Shown here in pieces: positions 1 to 4,955 of a stretch of DNA of 8,279 bases. The stretch's first letter is position 1. The number at the start of each line of letters is the position of its first letter. Under the pieces are notes generated by a model that saw only the letters and a program-made list of their open reading frames with translations, had not been told where the DNA came from and did not search any database. Position numbers and translations under genes: made by a program. The DNA is from Nitrosomonas sp. GTDB taxonomy: Bacteria > Pseudomonadota > Gammaproteobacteria > Burkholderiales > Nitrosomonadaceae. The DNA lies in assembly GCA_021774205.1 (NCBI GenBank), contig JAJFJI010000089.1, positions 1 through 8,279 of the forward strand, written 5' to 3'.

Positions 1-2
1 CA

Positions 3-302
3 GTGGAAGGCATCGAGGCAGCCATCCGACGATTTTACGCGAAGGATAAACGCATCAGTTTGTTTGTATTCGGCGATGACTTTGCGCGCGGTTCAATCCA
101 AGCCGTGATTGACACCGTAGATAGATTGAACCGCGTCGACCAATCCGGTAAACGCCGGGTACGTATTCACGCGGTAGGGTTTCCGGTACTGTTTGCGCAA
201 GGGGGTATACCGGCTAACACGGTAAGATTCGCAGCGCTGATGCGTAAACTGGCTGAAAATAACAATGGCAGTTTTGTCGGGTTAAACAGTGTTCGGCCAT
301 AA
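3..302 (+). CDS. C-terminal part of a von Willebrand factor type A (VWA) domain protein, 5' end outside the window
   Basis: Only the last 99 codons are visible. The first complete codon is GTG, but nothing marks it as a start and the frame is open to the edge, so this is a truncated view of a longer gene. Two segments, ISLFVFGDDF and VRIHAVGFP, look like late hydrophobic beta strands of a VWA Rossmann-like fold, separated by an amphipathic helix (about residues 32-45). The end, MRKLAENNNGSFVGL, matches the usual last helix and strand in which such domains close. The metal-site DxSxS motif would lie upstream, so metal binding cannot be judged. VWA proteins commonly mediate metal-dependent protein contacts, in the periplasm or with MoxR-type ATPases. 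Which type this is cannot be told. A hairpin follows the stop by about 15 bases. Confidence 0.7.
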   Translation: MEGIEAAIRRFYAKDKRISLFVFGDDFARGSIQAVIDTVDRLNRVDQSGKRRVRIHAVGFPVLFAQGGIPANTVRFAALMRKLAENNNGSFVGLNSVRP

Positions 303-315
303 AGTAAAAAAACAG

Positions 316-350
316 TCCGGGCCGACAAAAACCGGCCCCTGGAATTTATT
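316..350 (+). terminator. Probable intrinsic terminator after the VWA gene (possibly bidirectional)
   Basis: GGGCCG (319-324) pairs with CGGCCC (333-338) around an A-rich loop. The stem is extended by TCC (316-318) with GGA (341-343) across a two-base bulge. Only a weak ATTTATT tract follows on the + strand. On the - strand the same hairpin is followed by seven T residues (the A run at 306-312), so it would work better in that direction, although no - strand gene lies just to its right. Confidence 0.5.
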
Positions 351-505
351 CAGTTTGATCTTTTTGTTTCTGCAGACTATCCGGAGAATTATCAAGTTCG
401 TAGCTATAAAAATTGGATGTTGATTGACAATGTGACGATTAGAACATTACCAACTAGCAATCTTATGGCAAGGCTGTGATTAGGTTTCCTATGCATAATT
501 AGTTT

Positions 506-535
506 TAAGGCGATTACGATTACGTTTACGCCTTA
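506..535. promoter_or_regulatory. Triple 6-mer repeat inside an inverted repeat upstream of the secreted-protein gene
   Basis: TAAGGCG (506-512) and CGCCTTA (529-535) are perfect inverted 7-mers. Between and overlapping them are three consecutive 6-mers: ATTACG (513-518), ATTACG (519-524) and TTTACG (525-530). The element ends 28 bases before the chosen ATG at 564, so it sits where an operator or a 5'-UTR hairpin would act on that gene. A TTGACA box lies further up at 424-429 without a convincing -10 partner. A regulatory role is inferred from position and symmetry only. Confidence 0.4.
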
Positions 536-563
536 TGACTTAATTAATAATGAGGAACCCGTG

Positions 564-1724
564 ATGAAACAGAAAAATATGCTACTAAATATTGCTGCAG
601 TAGTTGCAATCATGCTTATAGCACCAGCACAAGCAACCGATGAAGCTCATCTTGATACTAACTCTGGAGAATATGTCTTGAGTATTCCCTATTTTGAATT
701 TGATACAGAAGAAGGGAAACAGGCTTATGAAGTAATTCTAAAAGCACCATTAAATGCTAACCCAGTTTTTTCCGTAGATTTATCCAGCCTTAAAATAAAG
801 CCTGTAGGTAATCTTCCCGTCATTACTGGTAGTAATATCTGTCTTAAAACAGCACATGGTTCATTTGCATCTTGCCAGGCAGAAACAAAAATGGATTATA
901 CGATTGACATTGCAAGATGCATTAATAGCAACGAAGCTAACTGTATTGAAGAAATTGAAGAAGCGTTTGTAAATGAAACCAAGGAATGTAAAGCAATTAA
1001 CCAGGCGCGGATTGAACTTTGCAGCATCTTGGGAGGCGACGCTTATTTGCCTAACTTAGATCCAAATAACTTTATTGACCCGACAACGATTACGTCAGCG
1101 AATGCTAATCCATATTTTCCTTTAGTACGCGGTAACACATGGGTATATGAATCAGGTGAAGAGACAATTACGGTAACGGTCACAGATCAAACAGAAATCA
1201 TCAAAGATATTACTGCAGTAGTTGTACGTGATGTAGTTTCCATTGATGGCGAGTTGGTTGAAGATACTAATGACTGGTATGCGCAAGATAAAGACGGCAA
1301 CGTATGGTACATGGGGGAATTGTCAAAAAACTTTGAAGATGGGCGACTTGATGATCTAGAAGGTTCATGGAGAGCAGGTATTGAATCAGCGCAGCCAGGA
1401 ATTATTATGTATGCTCATCCAGAAAATCATATTGGAGAAACATATCGTCAAGAATTTCTTCCAGGTGAAGCTGAGGATTTTGCGAGAATTCTTTCTGTTA
1501 CTGCATCAACATCTAATGAGAATTTTTCTTGTAGTGGTAACTGCCTTCAAACCTATGAAAACTCAGCATTTGAACCTGTCGGCTTTGAAGATTTCACCCC
1601 TGAACATAAATTCTATTTGCCAGGTGTGGGCAAAATCCGCTCGTACCATATTAATCCCGAGACGGGAGAATTAGCTGAAGGTGAAGATGTGGAAGAATTA
1701 ATTAGTTTTACACCAGGCTCTTGA
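564..1724 (+). CDS. Secreted protein of unknown function with a cysteine-rich helical segment and a conserved C-terminal domain
   Basis: The frame opens at GTG 561, but ATG 564 is preferred because GAGGA at 552-556 then lies 7 bases upstream. The product is 386 residues. Residues 1-25 form a Sec-type signal peptide: a Lys-containing N-region, hydrophobic LLNIAAVVAIMLIA, and an APAQA cleavage site before TDEA. The protein is therefore exported to the periplasm or beyond. No lipobox Cys is seen. Residues 27-110 are predicted beta-rich. Residues 115-160 are likely helical, with Cys at 119, 127, 142 and 153, plus Cys 93 and 104; disulfides are plausible. From about 182 (NPYFPLVRGNTWVYE) to 365 runs a beta-rich domain with DWYAQDKDGNVWYMGE, EGSW, QPGIIM, GETYRQEF and YLPGVG. 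This composition resembles a widespread family of uncharacterised exported proteins, from memory and unverified. Cys 323 and 327 form a further close pair. The product is acidic overall, the gene stands alone on this strand, and no enzymatic motif was recognised. Confidence 0.85.
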   Translation: MKQKNMLLNIAAVVAIMLIAPAQATDEAHLDTNSGEYVLSIPYFEFDTEEGKQAYEVILKAPLNANPVFSVDLSSLKIKPVGNLPVITGSNICLKTAHGSFASCQAETKMDYTIDIARCINSNEANCIEEIEEAFVNETKECKAINQARIELCSILGGDAYLPNLDPNNFIDPTTITSANANPYFPLVRGNTWVYESGEETITVTVTDQTEIIKDITAVVVRDVVSIDGELVEDTNDWYAQDKDGNVWYMGELSKNFEDGRLDDLEGSWRAGIESAQPGIIMYAHPENHIGETYRQEFLPGEAEDFARILSVTASTSNENFSCSGNCLQTYENSAFEPVGFEDFTPEHKFYLPGVGKIRSYHINPETGELAEGEDVEELISFTPGS

Positions 1725-1742
1725 TAAGTAATTTGTTAAAGA

Positions 1743-1892
1743 TCAAGTCCTCAATTTGAGGACTTGAAGACTTCTGAAAAGTTAGCTCGGGAGCATGGTG
1801 TAAGTTGTACCACAGCAGAGCGCGCTGGCAAGCAAGCCGAAAAAATAGACACAAACGCAACGCCTGAAATTAATAAGCGTTATAGTGGATAC
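1743..1892 (+). pseudogene. Decayed fragment of a helix-turn-helix protein gene (ParB/phage-like HTH)
   Basis: One frame stays open from just after a TAA at 1737-1739 to a TAA at 1893-1895. It contains LKTSEKLAREHGVS followed by TTAERAGKQAEKID, which has the shape of a helix-turn-helix: EKLAREHGVS as helix, turn and start of the recognition helix, then a helix with ERAGK.AE.ID. I associate T-EKLA-EHGVS--T-ERAGK-AE-ID with HTHs in phage or plasmid ParB-like and related DNA-binding proteins. This is recollection, not a search result. There is no start with a ribosome site and no intact N-terminal domain. The frame runs straight into the first unit of the 48-bp array (EINKRYSGY, then stop), so what remains is a fragment. 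A chance open frame cannot be ruled out, but the composition is protein-like. Confidence 0.4.
1744..1766 (+). terminator. Perfect 10-bp hairpin after the secreted-protein gene
   Basis: CAAGTCCTCA (1744-1753) pairs fully with TGAGGACTTG (1757-1766) around a three-base ATT loop, 20 bases after the TGA stop. The geometry fits a terminator, but no T tract follows (AAGACTTC comes next), so intrinsic termination is uncertain. It may instead protect the mRNA 3' end or be an unrelated inverted repeat. It overlaps the start of the decayed HTH frame. Confidence 0.4.
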
Positions 1893-2277
1893 TAATTTGC
1901 CTAGGCGCAGCGGGAAATTAACGAAGACTATAACACTGACTACTTTCTTTACTGGCTCACAGAAATTAAGGCCGGTTATAGTTGACACTAATTTTTCAGT
2001 TTGTCGTCAGATATTAGCGGAAACTATAACACCCGCTAAATTCTCTGGAAGTATGAAAAAATTAACAGGCTATATAGTTGGCACTAATTGCAGCATGGAA
2101 CGACAGTAATTAGTCGTCGCTATAGTCCGGCTTATTTTGTCCGGTTGAAGTTACAGATTAGTGGCCATTATAGCTTCTACTAATTTGTCTCTTTATCGAC
2201 TGAAAATAACAAACAATATAGTTGCTGCTAATCTGTGTGGTTTCCTGGCTGAAAATAGTAAGCACTATAGTGACCAG
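1867..2277. repeat. Array of nine degenerate TATA-centred palindromic units, 48-bp period
   Basis: TATA centres lie at 1881, 1929, 1977, 2025, 2073, 2121, 2169, 2217 and 2266: seven steps of exactly 48 bp and a last step of 49. Each complete unit reads left arm (near AAATTA), 8 variable bases, TATA, 8 bases (consensus GTTGNCAC), right arm (near TAATTT), then a 16-bp poorly conserved spacer often ending CAG or CTG. The arms mirror each other about TATA, so the array can equally be read as a 24-bp element, TATAGTTGNCACTAATTT plus spacer, in alternating orientation. Symmetry is strongest in the outer AATTA/TAATT blocks. The unit at 2025 also has a perfect TTAGCGG/CCGCTAA pair. Arms and centre are conserved and the rest has drifted, so units share only part of their bases. 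The repeat is too short and uneven for CRISPR, and no cas gene is near. Function is unknown: protein-binding array, structured RNA, or fossil of a 16-residue coding repeat. Confidence 0.85.
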
Positions 2278-2320
2278 GAGCACATTGCTTTAAATCAGCT
2301 TGTTGAGACTTTCTTTTAAG
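2251..2320 (+). pseudogene. Possible C-terminal coding remnant at the right end of the array
   Basis: From the last array unit, the frame GAA-AAT-AGT-AAG reads ENSKHYSDQEHIALNQL, then VETFF and TAA at 2318-2320. The first seven residues match the register of the left fragment (EINKRYS), so the array may lie between two halves of one former gene. The piece is helical-looking and protein-like but short. It is one frame away from the left fragment because of the 49-bp step. No start codon or ribosome site supports it as a gene of its own. Confidence 0.25.
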
Positions 2321-2410
2321 CAGGTTTTTTGTTGCTTGCCAATTGATGAGAAAATTGATGGTAAATTTTTATCAGCGTCTATGAAACCCGCATAAATACT
2401 AAGTAAACGG
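2321..2410. other. AT-rich spacer between the repeat array and tRNA-Ser
   Basis: No gene is seen. The stretch is AT-rich, with a T6 run at 2325-2330 and a direct duplication of AATTGATG (2341-2348 and 2353-2360). It lies just beyond the 3' end of the tRNA, where its transcript would end, but no convincing terminator hairpin is visible. Confidence 0.5.
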
Positions 2411-2497
2411 CGGAGGCGGTGAGATTCGAACTCACGGTAGAGTCACCCCTACGGCAGTTTTCAAGACTGCTGCCTTAAACCACTCGGCCACGCCTCC
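2411..2497 (-). tRNA. tRNA-Ser, anticodon TGA
   Basis: On the - strand, GGAGGCG (2497-2491) pairs with CGCCTCC (2418-2412) as the 7-bp acceptor stem. The D arm begins TGGCCGAGTGGTTTAAGGC. The anticodon arm is GCAGT-CTTGAAA-ACTGC with TGA at 2463-2461. A long class II variable arm (GTAG...CTAC) and a T arm GTGAG-TTCGAAT-CTCAC complete the 87-nt molecule. Long variable arm, anticodon TGA and discriminator G identify a serine tRNA reading UCA/UCG codons. The three bases after the discriminator are CCG, not CCA, so the 3' CCA must be added by the nucleotidyltransferase. Its 3' end points at the repeat array. Confidence 0.95.
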
Positions 2498-2508
2498 GGG
2501 AAACTTAC

Positions 2509-2545
2509 AGCCGCGATAATACCTGTTAGCAATTGTTTTTACCAG
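2509..2545 (-). promoter_or_regulatory. Candidate promoter of tRNA-Ser
   Basis: On the - strand, TATTAT (2521-2516) is a good -10 match with a start expected near 2509, about 12 bases before the mature tRNA. At 17-bp spacing the -35 is TGGTAA (about 2544-2539), which matches TTGACA at three of six positions. Support comes from the -10 and its position only. Confidence 0.35.
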
Positions 2546-2612
2546 TAAATTGCACGACGTATTTAAAAAAACATCCCATGCTGCCCTGACTATATTACAA
2601 CGCGTTGATTTA

Positions 2613-3077
2613 TCAATCGGGCAATTTATCTTCCAACGTATCAATACGCTCGTGCAATTTCCTAATTTCTTCATTAGCATGAACTTGCTCTGTTGCATCA
2701 TATTGCACACCGAGAAAATAGAGTAAATTCCCCTTGGAATCAAACAATGGATTCATTAGCAAGTGATTATAAAATAACTCACCATTTTTTTTGTAGTTTC
2801 TGATGGTCACTTCAACTGATTCTTTGTTTTTAATGGCTTCGCGCAATTTCTGCACGCCTTCTTGATCATGATCTGTCCCCTGCAAAAAACGGCAATTTTT
2901 TCCTAGCGTGTCTTCCTGCGTATAACCCGTTATCGTTTCAAATGCCTTATTTGCATAGACCAGTGGCATATCTGCTTGATCGGGATCAGCCAAAGTCACA
3001 CCATTAATGCAAGAATCCAGGATTTTCGATAACACTTGTGGAATCAGTCCAGGGTCTTTTTCAACGATAAAGTCCAT
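2613..3077 (-). CDS. Short LOV (PAS-family) blue-light receptor protein
   Basis: The 154-residue product is almost entirely one LOV domain. The hallmark GKNCRFLQG lies at 59-67, with the photo-adduct cysteine Cys62. The other expected flavin contacts are present: Arg64 and Gln66 in the motif, Asn94 in RNYKKNG, Asn104 in LFYNHL, and Gln125 in FLGVQYDAT, the glutamine that flips on adduct formation in known LOV domains. Residues 128-153 (ATEQVHANEEIRKLHERIDTL in part) form a C-terminal helix likely to mediate dimerisation or signalling. No output domain follows, so it is a short LOV, probably cytoplasmic and FMN-binding. The start ATG 3077 is chosen because GGAG (3087-3084) lies 6 bases upstream; a longer frame from TTG 3113 has no such site. 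It is last in a - strand group after the SRPBCC and oxidoreductase genes, 74 bases from the former. Its partner or output is unknown. Confidence 0.92.
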   Translation of the reverse strand: MDFIVEKDPGLIPQVLSKILDSCINGVTLADPDQADMPLVYANKAFETITGYTQEDTLGKNCRFLQGTDHDQEGVQKLREAIKNKESVEVTIRNYKKNGELFYNHLLMNPLFDSKGNLLYFLGVQYDATEQVHANEEIRKLHERIDTLEDKLPD

Positions 3078-3151
3078 TTTTTTCTCCAAATTTATATTAA
3101 AAGTAGCCAGCAAAACTTATAGGTTTGGCCGTAAGAGTTGGCCGTTGAACA

Positions 3152-3628
3152 TTAAGAACTCGGGCTCTCTGCCTCGATTAATTTCTTGATATTTTGTACC
3201 GTCCTATCTGTGCCGTCCTGAATAGCAATCCGAACAAGCTTTTCAAAAGGTTTCATATGCAACTCAAGATCAAGTAATTCAAAAATAAACGTAATACGAC
3301 AAGCCGTTTCATTAACAGGTTCAATAGCATAGTCACACCGATAAGGATTCGAAACACCTTCAAAACAGATGCGCGAACCCGATTCGAAAACATTAACCTT
3401 AAATGTTGATTCTGAGCGGTTACCCTGGTCAATGCGCATTTGCCGGCATAAAGTCCCTTGCTTTACCGGGCCATCGGTCAATTTTTCCAATTCACGTACT
3501 TCTGGTGACCATCTGGGATAATTGTCAAGTAAGTTGTTGCCGATAAATTCAAATAACTTATCACTCGAGCTATTAATCAATGCGTTGGATTTACCAACGA
3601 CAGGTGTTTCTTTGAGTAAACCAAACAT
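3152..3628 (-). CDS. SRPBCC (START/Bet v1-like) fold protein
   Basis: The 158-residue product shows the pattern of an SRPBCC ligand-binding fold. An N-terminal strand (NALINSSSDKLFEFIGN, 14-30) is followed by DNYPRWSPEVRELEKL, typical of the PxxVWxxLxD-Y-xW-P-v region in polyketide cyclase/dehydrase-like members. A ladder of beta strands comes next (GTLCRQMRI, STFKVNVFE, RICFEGVS, CDYAIEPV, CRITFIFEL), then a long C-terminal helix from about 125 (MKPFEKLVRIAI ... QNIKKLIEAE). No signal peptide is seen, so it should be cytosolic. Start ATG 3628 has GGGAG (3640-3636) 7 bases upstream. It begins 28 bases after the stop of the oxidoreductase gene and precedes the LOV gene, so co-transcription is likely. 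Such proteins bind hydrophobic ligands or lipids, or catalyse cyclisation and hydrolysis; the ligand here cannot be inferred. Confidence 0.75.
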   Translation of the reverse strand: MFGLLKETPVVGKSNALINSSSDKLFEFIGNNLLDNYPRWSPEVRELEKLTDGPVKQGTLCRQMRIDQGNRSESTFKVNVFESGSRICFEGVSNPYRCDYAIEPVNETACRITFIFELLDLELHMKPFEKLVRIAIQDGTDRTVQNIKKLIEAESPSS

Positions 3629-3656
3629 AAAATTTCTCCCGCCTAAAATAAAATTG

Positions 3657-4817
3657 CTAAATGATGTAGGTATCTATTCCCATTAATAGCAAATCGTATT
3701 GCGCTTCCACCAATTCTTTAATAGCCAATGCAGGGAGTCCAGTCACCACGTTGCCTTCCGCGACTAACCAGCCGACGGCATCGGCGGAACCCAGACTAAC
3801 AACGTAACCGATATCCCGATGTAAATATGGCACCAGTATTTTGAGTCTACCTGAATGACGCAAGATATTCCGCGCCACCAACTTCCCTTTACGAACTGCC
3901 GACTGCGCCGTCAATGCATTTGAGCCAAAAGAGTTAAAATAAGCGCAATCGCCCGCAACAAATATATGATTTAATGGTTTTTGATCAACCACAAGCTGTC
4001 CAACAGCATTTGCAGAAAATAAATTCTCCTGTTTTTTGCCAAGAAACAAAAGTGACCCATTTGAAGACAAATCGAATTGTTCGCCGGTTTTCTTTTCCTT
4101 AAGTAGAATTTTCCCTGCTTGTTGTCCAAGATAATAAGTGTTGGGATAAAAATCGATATCCGAATCACGCATGCGTGATTTCACGTATGCATCAAAACCA
4201 TCAGGAAATTGTGCAAGAACCTGTTCACCGGAATTGATTAAACGTAGCTTGCACCGGACTTTTTGCCTACATAAAAATTGCTGGATTTCGAAAAGGAATT
4301 GTATGCCGGTTGCACCGCCACCTACGACAGAAATAGATGGCTCTCCATTATTATCATCTTGGGACAAATACTTGGTTAGCAACGCCGATCCTGCCGTATC
4401 TGCAAAATCTTGCAAATTCAAAACATTTTCTTGACTGTCAAAAGTTTTTGAATCGCTGCCAATGGCAATGACCAGATAATCAAATGTCACTGTTTCATCA
4501 TTGACAACAAGATATTTGTCAGATTGCCATTGACGCAATGTATCCTCACTTAACGTCAATGCTGCGCGCACATGACGGCAACCAAAACTAGCTTCCAAAT
4601 CAGCAAACGGCACCAACAAATCCGACAAAGGATAACGGAAGGTCTCATGCAAATGCGTGACCTTGAGATGCTGCTCTTTCGGATCAATGATGGTGATATC
4701 AATGTCTGGTTCATAATGCGTCAAAGCGGCTAATGCCGCGATACCCGCGTAACCACCACCGACGATCACAACTTTCAATCGTTTATTTGTTGGTATATAA
4801 AACGGCAAAAAAGCCAC
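3657..4817 (-). CDS. FAD/NAD(P)-dependent oxidoreductase, NDH-2-like (pyridine nucleotide-disulfide reductase fold)
   Basis: The 386-residue protein has the FAD Rossmann motif VVIVGGGYAG (16-25), with Asp45 closing the second strand (TIIDPKE), and THLHETFRYPLSDLL (54-68) in the FAD region. YLVIAIGSDS lies at 114-123, the second NAD(P) Rossmann motif VVGGGATG at 164-171, and the late FAD motif FVAGDCA at 286-292, followed by a helix TAQSAVRKGKLVARNI (303-318). The C-terminal segment GYVVSLGSADAVGW resembles NDH-2 enzymes, and no redox-active CxxxxC pair is present. NDH-2-type enzymes pass electrons from NAD(P)H to quinone at the inner membrane face without pumping protons. The protein is shorter than typical NDH-2, and the acceptor is unproven. 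Start is GTG 4817, with AAAGGAG ending 5 bases upstream. It is first of the three-gene group with SRPBCC and LOV. A flavin enzyme beside a flavin photoreceptor suggests redox or light stress, as inference. Confidence 0.85.
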   Translation of the reverse strand: MAFLPFYIPTNKRLKVVIVGGGYAGIAALAALTHYEPDIDITIIDPKEQHLKVTHLHETFRYPLSDLLVPFADLEASFGCRHVRAALTLSEDTLRQWQSDKYLVVNDETVTFDYLVIAIGSDSKTFDSQENVLNLQDFADTAGSALLTKYLSQDDNNGEPSISVVGGGATGIQFLFEIQQFLCRQKVRCKLRLINSGEQVLAQFPDGFDAYVKSRMRDSDIDFYPNTYYLGQQAGKILLKEKKTGEQFDLSSNGSLLFLGKKQENLFSANAVGQLVVDQKPLNHIFVAGDCAYFNSFGSNALTAQSAVRKGKLVARNILRHSGRLKILVPYLHRDIGYVVSLGSADAVGWLVAEGNVVTGLPALAIKELVEAQYDLLLMGIDTYII

Positions 4818-4955
4818 AGTTACTCCTTTGGAGATCCGAGAGACAATATGCTTTCATCAAAAATTCCCGCGCCACGATTTCCATAATCAAATACTATAAA
4901 CCAATTAGCATGTAACGTATCATAATTTTTTACTAGCAATGTTGTGCCATTCTGA
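4818..4955 (-). other. gluQ-oxidoreductase intergenic region with ribosome binding site
   Basis: The 138-base gap is AT-rich and holds AAAGGAG (about 4829-4823), which sets the GTG start at 4817. It also contains several TATA-like hexamers on the - strand, for example TATAGT near 4896-4891, but no -35 at proper spacing. A promoter for the oxidoreductase group probably lies here but cannot be placed. Confidence 0.3.

Noticed and set aside
1782..1988. A 68-codon - strand frame across the left part of the array
   Set aside because: The palindromic units make both strands look alike, so this is the mirror of the + strand pattern. No start signal was found.
1885..2109. A 74-codon + strand frame inside the 48-bp array
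   Set aside because: It depends on a GTG within a repeat unit with no ribosome site. Openness is explained by the period being a multiple of three; it is recorded as a possible coding fossil, not a gene.
1867..2277. CRISPR array
   Set aside because: Repeats are degenerate, inter-unit spacers are only 16 bp and partly similar, and no cas gene is in the window.
2555..2600. A terminator for the LOV gene using the T7 run on the - strand near 2571-2565
   Set aside because: Only a 3-bp stem (CAT/ATG) precedes the T run, too weak to call.
2432..2743. A 103-codon - strand frame between LOV and tRNA-Ser
   Set aside because: It runs through the tRNA-Ser gene and overlaps the LOV gene in another frame, so it is a chance open frame.
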